Positions 20,169 to 34,200 of a stretch of 64,000 nucleotides of DNA are shown here, in pieces. The translations under genes and the position numbers were made by a program. The notes under the pieces were generated by a model. The model worked only from the letters and a program-made list of their open reading frames with translations, did no database searches and was not told the origin of the DNA. The stretch is from Brugia malayi (Eukaryota > Nematoda > Chromadorea > Rhabditida > Onchocercidae). Each line of letters begins with the position of its first letter. Within the stretch, counting starts at the first letter, position 1. Location: positions 13,521,221 to 13,585,220 of the forward strand of contig NW_025062479.1 of assembly GCF_000002995.4 (NCBI RefSeq), given 5' to 3'.

Positions 20169-23100
20169 ATGGATTCAAAACGTACAGGTGCAATCAGACG
20201 TTGGGTTAGTTTATTGTTGTTTATTACTGTAATTATGATTATGCGAAGTTTTTTCTTTGCTTTTTTTAAAAGTGTTATTTGCTCATGATATGAAAGATTG
20301 CTTTCTTTTATTATTTATATCACAATTAGAATAACTGCCATACTTGTTTCTTGTTCAGACCTTTAGTATCAAATTTCTTCAGTTCTAAATTTATTGCTAT
20401 TATTATTTAATATAATATGTAAAAATAATATGTAAGAATAATATGCTACCAATAAGGTAAAAGTTAAGATTTTAATGTTTATGTCTTTTTAAAATAGTTA
20501 TTGCAGTTTGAGCAATTACTAAAGATCAAGTTAGATATTGACCCAGTAGATGGTTGGGCATTGCTATATAAACGACACATATCCGTTATCACTCATCTAC
20601 TGTAAGTTTTTTTTTTTTTTTTGATACTGTGGAAGCCATTTTATTATAACCTTAGTGTTAGAGAAGAAATGGAAATTCCTGATAGTTATGCCACTTTCTA
20701 AAGAAAAATTCTTTTTTTTTTTTGAGATTAAAACATCCAATATTTGCTATATTTGATTGAGATTTTCAGTATTACTGGTAAATTCAAAAAATGCGAGGAA
20801 AAGTCGAGCCAGGATGCATACACGAAAGCATTTCAAGCACTAACAGACCAGATGACAGATGCTTCGTTTCTGGAGTATCTGAAACCAGATTTGGCTGCGA
20901 TGGGTGATAATTTTGAAGTGGCTAAATTTTTAGTCGTTTTCTTGAATGAATTACGAATAAGTTTGGAAGTGGTTTTCGAAGAAGATTATGGGCTAAGTGA
21001 AGAAGAAAATAAGCATATTGGGGCGGTATTGCATTATCTGGAAGATCATCAAAACTGGGATCACTATGAATCTTGGCCTGCAGTGCTGTTCGAGAGCGGT
21101 GAATCTACAGATTTGAAAAGTTTTATTACTCCCAAGGTTTGTTTCATGTGTGTTCCAATAGTTTCTGGCATTCACATTTTTGAGAACACCAATGTGTTAT
21201 GTATCAGTCAAATTGAAGGATAGTTCTTGTATGTTCACTTTCTTCTTGAAAAACCAAATCTTCCAGATCTGTCGTTCAAGTCATTATGGAAAAACGGATA
21301 TAAGACGTAGTCCGCTTTCCGAAATCGTCTCCTCTCCTCGTTCACGTGAATTACGAATAATACGTGAAAAAGATAGAAAAATAAAGGTTTTTATTTTGTA
21401 TTTTTTTTTTAATTTCCCAAATTTTCGGTGAAATAATTCTGAAAAGAAATTATGCACGCTTCTTAAATCTAAATCATAACAATTTAGACTCTAAGTGAAA
21501 GATGCAAATTACTCGAGTACGAAAAAGATGATTTGGAAAGCTTGCTAAGAACTGCTAATCAGGAAATTAAAAAACTTGCAAAGAGGTTCCTACATTTGTC
21601 TGCAACCTTTCTCACATCTTTCCGCTTCATAATTAGTTTTATTCCATCTACTTTTGGTGTATTATTAAATTATTCGCTAACCTTATCTGTTCTTTATCTT
21701 CCATTATCAACCATTGCCTCATTTGGCGTCGCATAGTTCATGATTTATAGCCTTAGCGAAATAACTTGCGCTGTGAGTGAGAAAGATGCACGTTGTCACA
21801 CTCTTGGTACAGAATTGGATGAATGGCGAAATAAAGCGGCTACAGCTGAGGAAGAATGTAATCAACTAAATCTACAATTGAAGACTGCAAAACAAGAACT
21901 GCATACTACTCAAGTAAAATTATTAAAATTTAACTATTAAATGTTTCAATTTAAAACAAATTTACAAACAAAATGTTTTGTTTTCATTGCTGCTGTAGCC
22001 ATCGCTTAATGTAATTCGTGAAGTTTATCACAAAACGAGTTTCTTACTTTTAAAAAATTTTTTCCTTCATTTTACTGATACCAAAGTAGATTATTATAGA
22101 GACAGTTGCGTGAAGCTGAATTTGACATTTCATCTAAACAAAGAACCGTTGAGAGTTGGGAAAAAAATGCGACACTTGAGAAACAGTGGCGATTAAAAAT
22201 GGAACGAGAACGAGATGTGCTTTTGCAGGTGCGACGAATACATAATAGCGTATATGCATCCTTGTTGATGATTTGAACGAGATCTTTTAATAATTTATAG
22301 TTTAATTAAGGAGCTTGAAGTGGCACGAATCTCGAAGGCAACCGCTGAAGAGCAGTTGCTACGCCTCACAACCAATGGTGAAGCCGAAATCGCAGAATTG
22401 CGAAATATTATCGATGGATTGCGATCGGATGTTAAGGAAGCGGTGCGTTAATTTTTGAATTTATATGAACTATAATAACTGTTAATTTAGCACTTTGTGA
22501 AATTTTAATGCTACAGCGACGAGAAAAAGATGAAGCATTGATCAATCAAGACGAAAAACTGAGAATCAAGGAGTCGGAGATTGCGAAGTCTGCCAATATG
22601 ATTACAGAGATGAAAAAGCAACTAAGTGTCACCCAACTTTCTGTCCGAAACATCCGCAGTTTAGCTGTGCAGGTATATTGCTACTCTGTCCATGAAACTC
22701 GATTTTATCTTAATTTTTAAAATTCAGATATCTTCAAGAACCAATTTAAGGATTTTAAGGATTCAGATATTTTAAAAAATCGTTTCCTTGTGAAGGAAAC
22801 ATATTGAGATGCCGATTAATTTGTTATGGTTTAAATACTTAAAGTTCCGCAAAAAAGTTGTGTTTTTGTAGATACGAAAGATTTGTGGTGAATTAGAAAA
22901 CAGGCGGACCGATATTCAGGGTCTACGACTGCTGTTTACCGGTATCCAGAACAGGTATCAGGCTTTAGAGGAAGAGAACGCACAGAATACAGCTATGATT
23001 GATAGTCTACGAAACAATGTATATATATATATATATATATTAATAGACTTATTGTTAGTTTACTGAACGGTTATGGTAATGAATGTTCTTTATGGAAGTG

Positions 23101-25067
23101 ACAGGTTGTTTTAGTTTTTAATGACAAATGTTACGTGTATAACTTACTCATTTAACTGATAATAAATATTTTATTTAGATTTTTGAAATATTTTATCCTG
23201 AATAAAAAATGTTTTTTTTTTTTATGTTGCATAACTAACCAAAAATATTTTATAGGCTGCCATTAGTGAATGTCAGTCTCAGGCATTAGCTGCATCGTTT
23301 GAAGAGCAACGGAAGAAGGTATGTATGAAATAGAGAAGAATTTTTTTCATATTTTATCCAAAAAATGTCTTACTTCGGTGCAAATTTTTTGTTTTGTTTT
23401 TCAGCATGTAGAAGCAATGATGGCAAAGCAAGAAATTTTAAATGAAAAACAACGAATGTTGTTGGAAGCATGGAATCAATTGAATAGCAGTGTTGAGCTC
23501 AATATGCGTTTGCAGGACGAATTGATGCGACGAGATTGTATTTTTTTTTAATTTCAAAAGTTTAGAATTTTCAGGATTCAATATATCTGATAGTTAAGTA
23601 ATCATTATTTTGTATTAAATTTTTACGGTGTCTTTCGAATTATTCCGTTATCACTAAACTAATGGCTATCATAAAAAACTGTAATGTGTGAAATTCTTAA
23701 AAAGATTAATATAACAGATTTTCAGTTTTCTTTTTGAGTGAATATCTGATGTTTTTAGTTGCATGTCACACTCTTGAGCAACGCCTTGCCTCAGCGGAAG
23801 AAAGATGCTCAACAATTTCTCAGCATTTTTCAGTCAGTAACAGCACTTTGGATAGTAAACCAGCTGAGGAAATGCCCAAAATAAATTGTCACTTCTCGGA
23901 AGTAATAGGTAATATTTCCTTCTGCATTTTATCTTTTTTATAACAAATAGTAATAAACACAACTTTATATAATATAACTATTTAATAGAAGTGTTATATC
24001 AAATGAATTGATACAAGTGTAGTGCATACGAATTATTCAACGAAAATTTTATCAGTGAAATGTAAGCAATTCTTAAAAAAAAAAAAAAAAGGAAAAAGTA
24101 TCATTCCTATGCATGAATTAGTACGCACTTCAAAAATAGAATTAAATCATTTAAGATGTATCATCTGGTGCACTTCCTCATGATTTTCATCCACTTCCGG
24201 AAGTTGAAGACGAAAATGATCTGTTATCATCATCATCCGTAAATGGTGATCCATATATGCTAAAAGTGGAACCACAATGTGGTAGAATAGTCACAACGGA
24301 TGAGTAATTTTTATTTCATTTAATTGTAGTTTTTGCTGCTTTCTTCATATTGCTTTCAATTTTGACACTATTTTATTTGTTAATGAAATTTTTATTTGAA
24401 AAATTTTTGTAAAAATTTGATAATATTTGCAGAGATTTTTTTGTTTTTTTTTTTTGTTTTTTTTAAGACAAGAAGAATTTAATACTTCTGTGGATAGTGA
24501 ACGTTTGATTGAATTAAAAAGACGCAACAAAACATTGCCACCGCATATGCGCTCAACTTACGCAACAGAATTGACATACACTGCAAAACGCTTCCCATCT
24601 GAAAGACTGGAGGATGAAATCAAAAATTCCAGGAATTTTACACCATATCTGCATAAAGATTGTAATGATACATCTATTTTAATATCACCGGGCAATTTAG
24701 CCAAAACTAAGGTTAATGAGTTCTTAATTAAGCGTTTAGCTTTTTATCTGTTTCATATAACGTGATTCAACAAAAAGCTTTTCGGTTTAAAAAGTTTCAA
24801 CGTTAAAATTATGGTTTAATTATATTTTAAATGATTATTGCTCGTAAAAGATATAAAACTAACTGATGGACGTTGTCAATTTCTTACTTTTTTTATTATT
24901 GCAAAATTAGCTTCTTTTTTTCTTTTTTTTTTCTTTTTTTTTTTCAGTATGTTTCACGTTCGTTACGCAGTGTGAAAAAACATTTTGGCAAAATATTGCA
25001 AGAAGCGAATACATCGAAGACAAGTATAGCTAGCAAAAGTCAAACTCCATTAAAATGGAAAAATTGA
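20169..25067 (+). CDS. lin-5: LIN-5/NuMA/Mud-family spindle-positioning coiled-coil protein
   Basis: Exons: 20169-20204, 20498-20601, 20770-21136, 21267-21386, 21488-21585, 21751-21913, 22100-22228, 22311-22442, 22517-22672, 22872-23018, 23256-23318, 23405-23537, 23759-23908, 24156-24303, 24468-24711, 24948-25067. All junctions keep frame, giving 769 residues (C. elegans LIN-5 is about 820). Residues 1-170 match the pattern of the NuMA N-terminal Hook/CH-like domain. A short linker (RRSPLSEIVSSPRSREL) resembles NuMA SPMGDILQTP, then coiled coil runs to about 585. The decisive element is near 662-676: LIELKRRNKTLPPHM aligns with NuMA IAELQRRNRVCPPHL, the segment that binds the TPR repeats of LGN/Pins/GPR. 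The C-tail is basic, with SRSLRSVKKH. In the known pathway this protein links cortical G-alpha/GPR to dynein and pulls spindle poles. Start: first ATG after the acceptor at 20159. A poly(A) signal lies 13 bases after the stop. Confidence 0.87.
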
Positions 25068-28000
25068 TTATTTCATTGTAATAAAAAAGAATTTATTTTG
25101 TATGAAATTAAAATTTTGATTTAAATATTTCCACCATGTAATATAAGCATGATAAAAAGTAAAAAAAAAAAAAAAAAACTATGCATGAACTCGTTTAATC
25201 CCCTTTTGATTAGAATATTGATATTCAAATTTATCGACTTATTAACAAAAGCCTATGGCTTATTTAATCCAGTTGCTGCTTTATATCATCAATTAAAATG
25301 CAGTTATAAAAAATCAGACGGAATTTTATTGAAGTTTTTTGATTGCAAATGCAATTCTCACATACTTTTTTTTTTTATTTGGCCATTCAGTTTCATTATT
25401 CCGTACTAATTCTTAATCCTGTAAATATCAATTATATAAATTTTCATTTTCATACAGATATGATTATAGTTGATAAAAACTAATGGAATTTGTATTGTGA
25501 TACATTAACAATAAGAATGAATAGAGCATATTATTTGACTACTTGAAGAATTCAAAATTTAATTTATAAATTAACGCCGAGTTATTATCAATATGCAACT
25601 GAATAGCACGTCTCTTGAAAGTGGATAGGTGTGTTTATGATTTGTTCAAATATAAGAGATTAGCAATGCATTTATTAAGGATATTTTCTTTAAAAATTCT
25701 GGATAAAATTTTTTTTGTTGACATTTTGTTTATTGTTAAATTGGGAAGTTTTCAGAACGGGATTCACTGATTTTGTATTATTTTTTGATATATATATATA
25801 AAAAAAAATTAATACCATAAACTTTTACTAACACAATTTCTGTTCACATCTCTATGTCAGTTATCATATCTACAGCACAGTGCTCAAATTTTTCAAAAAA
25901 TGTTTTTCATATTTTATTATTAAGCAGAAAAAGTCTTCAAAATTTTTTAAAAAAAGATGAGCGGAAAAATGACTTGTGTTTTTTCGCTAAATCATCTTCC
26001 TTTTTTCAATTTAAAGTTAAGGCTAACTTTGAGCAAAATTTAAAAGTATAATTTAGGGCGCATGCAATCTTACGGTTGTTAATCTATGATTATCTTTTTG
26101 CTTCTGCAACTAGAATTTTCCATTTTATTAAACTTTCTCATTTAGTTTATCAAACTAATTATTTCTTCTTCCTTCTTTATTTTATTTTTTTTCATTTCTT
26201 TTTTTTTATTGTCTCTCTTTTTTTCTTTCATTTTTAGCTCAGAAAAGTCATTTTTTCAAATTAATAATGTTTTATTAATTTGAAAATTTTAAATTAATGT
26301 CTGGAACGGTGTATTTTAAAAATTGCTTTCTATTACAATACCTTTAACGGTGCATCATTTATGATTAATTAATTCATTCAAATTAATTAATCTATTCCGA
26401 GTAATTAATTTCAAATAATTTTTCAAAAAAATTCATTTTTCTATCTATTAGTATCATTTTAAAAATATTTCATTTGAGAAATGAATTCCTGTAAAGCTAA
26501 TCAATTCCTATAAAAGACAGTAAATTAATATTTAACTGCGGTTTAAAAAAAGTGGGTTTAATAAAGTTTCAAGATTTAGAATTCAGTTTATATGAACGAA
26601 ATGGTACTTTAAAAATAATCAGTTGTTACCTACAGGAATACTTTTATTTTGCTAAAAGTTGTTATCTTTTACAATTTGCGACATTAATTAAAATTTATTC
26701 GAACATTTATTTTCATTTTAATGCTTGCGAGAATAATTTTTTTCTATAATGCAGATGTAATCAATCATTCAAATTCTCTTTGAATACTTAGGACGAAAAT
26801 TTTTTGATAGAAAAAAGAACGCAACAAATATATTTAATAATGTATCTAAGAAATCAATAGAAAAAAAAAGAGAATAAAAAAATTTTTGAAGTAATTGAAA
26901 AATTGTGAAAATGAATGCTTTTCTGAAAAAAGTGAAAATAAAATGAATGTGAATTTTTGAGACGAGATTAAAAAAAAATGATTTTATAAATTAATTGATC
27001 AAAGTATGACGATAAAAAATAATACAATTATCCATATGATTCGAAATTATCAATAAGGATGGTAATTTTTATTATCAGCTAAATTTAATCAATTTGATTG
27101 GTTATTTGAAATAGGAAACTTAAAGTTGAAATAACAATGATATGTTTTATTTAAAATAAAACGATGCATAAAAAGAAAATAATTTTGAATTTATTGCCTT
27201 TTTTACTTCAACGCAAAAATTCTACAGCACTTTATTATCAACAATTCCATTTTCAAATTGCAAGAAATCAAATTTCCAAAATGCAGAGAAAAATGATAAT
27301 GTAAATGTAAAGAAAACTAAAGAATGGACTAAAAAATATTTTAAATTCAGGTGCCGAAAAAAAACAGTGAAACAAAAAAAAATTGTCAGTGCTTCAAAAT
27401 TATTGTGAGTAATAATAATAATTATAATAATACCATTAATAACGGTGACAATAATAAAATAATGAATAATACAAAATTAATTCATTCTTTTTCTCAGTTT
27501 ATTTATCTTTAAAATGACTTTCAGATTATTTTAAAATTTGCAAAAAAAGAAAGAAAGACTAAAATGGGATAATGAATGAATTGTGGATGTATAGAACCGA
27601 TGATTATCAGATATGATATTATTATGACAAGGTCTGATAATTGAATTATTCAGGTACGACTTTTCAAATAAGCAATATATTGAAGTGACTTCTAATTTAA
27701 AATTCAATCCTTTTTTTCATGATTTCATTTGTTAAAATGAAAATTTTTTAGCATTAAACAACATATGATTTTCTTCACAGCAGTATTATATTTATAAGTT
27801 TTTAATTTTTGAAAATTTCAAATCCATTAAATTTGTTCATTGCAAAAGAAAAAGAAATTTACAAAGAATATTCATGACAAAAAAAAAAAAAAATGTAGCA
27901 AAAAGTTTTACAATTTTTAGCATTTTAAATTTGTCTTTTATAAAAAAAAATATTAAAATTTTAATGAAATAATCATTTGTGAGAATTTATTAACAAATTT

Positions 28001-28209
28001 TATTGCTTTACAAGTGCTAAACCTGATCATTATGCATTAATGAATTAGTTGTTCCGTTTATGATATACCCATTGGTAACGAGCAAATTTAACTATTCCAT
28101 TTATGATATACTCACTGATAAGGAGCAAATTTAATTATTTCATTTATGATAAGCTCATTGATAAGGAATTGCCTAGTGATAAAATAGTAGTAATAATTTA
28201 TTTGTGCTT
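25068..28209. other. convergent intergenic region
   Basis: The region lies between the LIN-5 stop (+) and the receptor stop (-). AATAAA at 25080-25085 is the likely LIN-5 poly(A) signal. The rest is AT-rich with many short A- and T-runs. A 43-base tandem repeat occupies 28042-28170 next to the receptor stop. I see no further gene. Confidence 0.7.
28042..28170. repeat. 43-base tandem repeat, three diverged copies
   Basis: Copies begin at 28042, 28085 and 28128. All share a TTTATGATA core, and each has a conserved distance to a GATAAGGA or GGTAACGA segment. The third copy ends 39 bases beyond the receptor stop, so the array would lie in the receptor mRNA's 3' UTR. Confidence 0.85.
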
Positions 28210-31200
28210 TTATACCATACTACATCGTCCATTAATTAATAAACGAATTTCTTCTAAACTATCAGTAGTGATAATAACAGGTACATCACCAACAATAATA
28301 TCACTTGTAGTTGTTGTAATAGCATTATCATCATCATTACCAATACCTTTTAGAATAAATTCATCGGTTAAATTATCATTAATTATTGTTAATTGCTTAT
28401 CAATTTTATCATCCATTATTTTCGATCTGCTGATTGGTAGTGATCTAAAAAAAAAAAAACATATCACATAAAATGTATTTGTTTTTTTATTTTGCACATA
28501 TTTAAACTTTTTATATGTTTTTGTTTTTCTTATCATTGGATGAAAAAAGAAAAGTAATGAAAAAGAAATTATTAAAATTTAAAATTCAAAAAAACTAAAA
28601 TTTTTTCTTTCGTTTAATTATTAACGCATAATTTCTTCACTTACTGCTTAGTTCACCTTAAATTGAGAAAAAAGTTTGATTTTTTAAAAGTCATAAAATT
28701 GTTTATATCAAATGTTTGACAAATAAGCAGATTAAAATGATCTTTCTCTATTTATCGAAATATCAAATTACTGATTATTGAATACAGATTAATTGATCGA
28801 TCAATTAATGAAATATATGTAAGTGAATCATTCATTGAAAATTTTGCAATTATGTTGAAAATATAACATTTTAAGATTTTTTTTAAAAATTTTTCATAGA
28901 TCATTTTTAGTTAAAAAGTTTAGAATGACACAAAAATATTAATTAACATTTCTGTTGCTAATTTCATTAAATTTGCCGGAAAGTTACAATGAAGGAAGTG
29001 GAAAAGTCTGTCATTCAAAATTTGACTAGAATTAAATTAGCAATTAAAAAAAAAATTAATCACTTACAATTAAGTCATAAATGAAAATTTGGAAAGTGTT
29101 AAAATAGAAAAGGAAAGAAATTTTATAAATTCTTATAAGACAAGAAGAAAGGAAGATTAAAGAGAAGAACAAAAATAAATGGTCAATAAATGATAAATTC
29201 AATTTTAACAAACAGGTATAGCGGATCGATCGAAATTGCAATTGGAAGTTAGATCAATTATTTGATCATTTTCCGATCAATTTTTCTCGTCGTACCATTT
29301 TCATTTAAACCATTTGTTAAAATATTTGGTAAAACAGCTTCCTGGTGCGTTGTAGCTATTTCCTGGCTTAAAACTTACTTTATTGAGTAAATTTTTTGAT
29401 CAGTTAGAAATTTTATTTTTTGAAAGCACTTTGTTGCTAAGAAATAATTTAAAATAATGTAATACTTTAAAAAGAATCGAAATGGATTCAAAAACTCGTG
29501 CAACTAAAAGTGTTTTTTTCTTTTTTTTTTTTTTTTTTTTTGAAAATTGAATTGTTAGTAAACAAAATAACAGATATTTAGGTATTACACGTGATATAAT
29601 TTCATCAAAAATGCTCTGATGGATAAATAATACACTATGATGCTAATTAAAGAATAAAAGTTAAGTTATCATTTACAGTTAAGTAAAACTTGGAAAGGTG
29701 TAAACATAAGGTAACAGGCAGTACGAAGAAATACAACAAAGGTAGAAGATAGAACATCAAATTAAGAGTAGCAGCACATAGTGGAATAATTAAGGAACTA
29801 TAAGTTTAATATTTTAAAAAGAAAAAAGGAAAATGAATTAAATTAATTTGTATATAAACTATTAAGTGTCATATCGTTAGACAAATTAAAATTGATCAAT
29901 TTTATTTTTTTTTTTTTCGTTTTGTTTAATTCTTGAAAAGGCTAAAAATGGTTAATTTAACACTGAAATAAATAAAATAGAAGAAAAAATGAAGATGCAA
30001 AATGACAAGTCAACAATTATTGCTAGCTATTATTTTCATTTTATTAATATTAATATTAATATTATTATCATTATTATTAATGGATAAGGAAAATTTTTAA
30101 ATATAACTTAATATTTAAGTATTACAGAAACAATTTCTGATTACGCTATTCATTGCTTAATTATTAGATAACAGAAATAAAATTTTCATGATATAACAAT
30201 TTTTAACGTAGTAAGTGCAAACGGATTACGTTTCTTTTTTCAATGAAATTTCATTTTAAAATTTAGATTATACAATTAACGATTTGCATTAGTCAATCAT
30301 TGTTTTATTACTACTGTAGAATTAATTCCTAATAAGAATTTGTTCAAATAATAAATTACTTATTATATTTAATTAAATTCTTGTATTATATTCAGATTTT
30401 GATGTCAAACTTCAGAAAAAAATTACTTACTAAGCATTTATTAGTTTTGTTCCATTGTTTTTTATTTTTTATATTTGGTAAAATCTCAATAAGAATTTTT
30501 GAAATGTTTTAGCAAGAATTTTAAAATTAATTATTGCAAGCAAAAAATAACAGAAGCCTCTTTTGTTTGTTTGTTTTTTGACAATAATATGTTCAGTTGA
30601 TCGTTAAACGTTGAGCAATTAATTAAGCATTGAAGATTATTGTGTAATTAATGATTTAATAAAGCCATGCATACAAGTGTTATTAAAATACCTTGAAAAA
30701 TTGTTAGAATCACTAAAAGGTCTGCAATTATGTGTCGTAAAATATCTTCGTTTCGCAAAATGTGATGCTGGATTCATCGCTTGGCCTAAATTTCTTTTTT
30801 CATTTCAAATTGAATCAATTTTACTTACTATTTTAATGATTACTCACTCATTCATTTATTCATTTTTGTTAAAAATTTTCTTTTTATTAAGGTTTCAATA
30901 ATTTGTTTTTATTTTTCTTTTTTTTTTTTTTGTCGAAACTATATTTTGTCTAGTAAAAAGTTAACAACCCTGAGTATAATCTTTCATAATTGTATGTAAA
31001 AAAATTTTTTTTTAGTTTTGTCGCACCAAAAAAAAAAAACATATTAAAATTGATGCCTTTTGCACAAAATTATTTTATTTAATAAAATTGTAAATTAAAA
31101 AGAGAAGGAAATTGAAAATTTTCAATAAAAATTTCAGTGTTAGATCAAAATATCTAATAATCATTTATATACAAATTTCGTTTATTTTATTTTTTTAAAG

Positions 31201-34200
31201 AAGAAAAGTAAAAAATAATTTACCAAAAATGCGGGATGGGTTTTTAATAGGTTTACAACGGATCATTTGAGAGCAAATTAAGCGAATATTTGGATTAATT
31301 AAACAATAAAAATAAAAATTGAGTGCAAATTTGGTGAATTCCATCACATTAATAATAGCTCTAATTATCTAAAATTTGAAATAATTAGCAAAAAATAAAG
31401 AATGATGATTTATTTTTAATAAGTTTACATTTGATCAAATAAATATTTCATCTTTCTCGAATTTATCGATTTTTTTCTCCGTTTTGCTTTTGTTCACAAA
31501 CTTTCTTTTGATGTTTATTTCATTTTTCTTTTTTTTTTTTTTTTTAATTTTTATTTATTTATAACACCAAAATAAACTATAAAACTGAAATAATTTTGTC
31601 ACAACTTTATGTGGAAATTTATCACAAATTGATTATTATGTTAGTATTAAAGATAAATTAAAAAATATTCGTATTTTTAAACATCGAAAAATTAAAATTG
31701 TATTAGAAAATATTGTAAAATTTGTTAATTTAATTTTACAAATAATTACTTTCTGTTTCTTTTCAAAAAAAACATAAAAATGAATAAATTAAAATAACTA
31801 ACTTGAAATGGTACATTAAATGATCGTTTATCAGAAACAAATATTGTCAGTGGTGCAGCAGGTATTGTGCAAATGAAAAATATTATAATAATTGAAAATA
31901 ACAATGTAAATAATCGCTTTTCTTCCTAAAAGAAATGAAACAAAATTTTTTTTTATATTATGTATTTTCTTCAAAAATTTATATATATTTCTTATAAATT
32001 CTCTTTTCTTATTTTCACATAAAATGCTTAAATCATCAATTTATAAGCGTTTAAAATTTAATTTTTATGTCAAATATACTTTATGCTAAAAAACAGTTGT
32101 GCTGAAATTTTTTTGCATAATAAAGCGTAGGAGAAAAAAAATTTTTTAATAGTTTAAAACAATTTATATTAATGTAACTTATTATTATGATTTTCTTTTT
32201 AATTTAAAATGAATATATAAATTAACAGAAAATATTATGACTAACTTGTTCACTTTTTGTTGAAATTTTTTGCTGGTTAGATGCAAGTCGTTGAAAGCGT
32301 TCCTTTTTAGTATTTCGATATGTGATTAAAATTTTAGAATTAAAATATGCAACAAGAACAAATGGTAACAAACGGCTAATTGTTTCACGACACCATTCAT
32401 ACACTTTATACCACATTTCAATTTTACGATCGCATACAACAAATTGACATGTGGCAAATCCTGGTGGTACCTATAAATTTAATAATTTGTAATGATTAAT
32501 ATCTTCTCAATCTTTGCTAGGGGTTTTTTGCCTACATACACGTATAAATCAAATTAAACTCTTCTAATTTTTTCCAGTTCATTCCTTCTAATTAAATTGA
32601 AATATTGATTTCCTCTAATTAAATTAATACCTTTAAGTAATAATTTCCTTGTTACAGCTGTTAAAATTTAATTTAAAAATTATAAAATATGTATGATTTA
32701 ATATTCCCTATTGATAAAATTTATCGTTTATAAATGTTTTATTTTTTCATTGATTTTTTTTTTTCATTCTTTCTTTAATATTTGGAATAAATTTTGATAA
32801 ATTAATAAGCATCAAAAAGAAAAAAAGATTTTTGAATGTATTTTGGGCAAATTGAAATGAATGAAAAATAAAAGAAAGAAATGCTAATGATGATTTAAAT
32901 TTGAAAATTAACATGAAATTTCTTGAAAACCTCATAAAGAACTTTTTTTGCAGCCCATGGAGCATAGATACAAAAATTCATTACATAAGATGTGATAACC
33001 AATAATAAGCACATTTTTCTTGTCCTAAAAGAAAGAAAATCAACGGGCAAAATTAATTATTCAATTTAGCTATTAATAAAATTTAATAATATCTTAACTT
33101 TATCAGAATATTTGAAGATGCTATCAAATTAGTTTAAAATTGTAAATTTAATTAAAATAAAGTGCCTTAAAAACACCACAAAAATTAATACGCAAAACTA
33201 AATTATCTTTTGCTAAGGATTATTCCATTATAATATATATAATACTCAAAAAATTTCGTTTCATCCTACCATTTGTCACTCAAAAAAAATTCAGAAAAAA
33301 TTAATATAATTAGACATAAAATGTTTAATATAGTTAAGCAAAAAAAGTATCTGAAACTATTTTTTTAAATTTACGAGTATTCAATTATTTGCTTTCAATA
33401 TTAATGTTAACGGTTTGAAAAAAAAATTTCTTTAAATGTTTAAAAATTTAAAAAACAATCCAAAAAAAACATTTTAATCAAAAGTTTAATAATTTCAATG
33501 GAATTTGTTATAAATTGATAAGACCAAAATTTGAAAAAAAATTTAATTATCCATTTTGTTACTAACATACCTGAGATAACGATGATGAAATGGGTGACAA
33601 ACAGCCATATACTGACTCATTGTTAAAAATACTACAATCCATACACTAGCACCCATAAATGCATTTACCTAAAAAATAAGTAATATCAGAAAAAGTAATA
33701 TCTTAACGAGTAAGTCAAATTACTATCAAAATTGTAACATGATAAATGATGATCGAAATATAATAATTGACTAAATGCAGGTTGATAACAAAATATTTGT
33801 AATTTTTAATGGTAAAAAAATAATTGTTGAATTAATGATGAATTAACTGTTAATATGATAATAAATTAATTAAAAATTGATAATAAATTATGCTAAAAAA
33901 TTAGTTGCAAATTTCGAAATTATAATATGATAACTGATAATCGAAATATAACAATTGATTGAATGTAAATTGTTAGCAAATAGTTGTCAAAAATCAATAA
34001 GAAATTAATTGCAAATTGATAATAAAATATGATAAAAAGTCAATTGCAAATTTCCATTTTCATCAAAAAAAAATATTCAACAATTCCAAAATTTATAAAC
34101 TTTTTTCCAAAAAAAATTTAAAGACAATAGTTATGATATTCTTTTTCCACTTGTATTCTCGTCAACTCATTTTCTTGAAATTAAATTTTTCTAATTAAAC

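Noticed and set aside
20993..21175. 60-codon frame on the - strand
   Set aside because: It is antisense to the LIN-5 N-terminal domain exon.
28103..28471. 122-codon frame on the + strand
   Set aside because: It is the complement of the receptor tail exon, whose - strand frame is joined in phase to the seven-helix domain.
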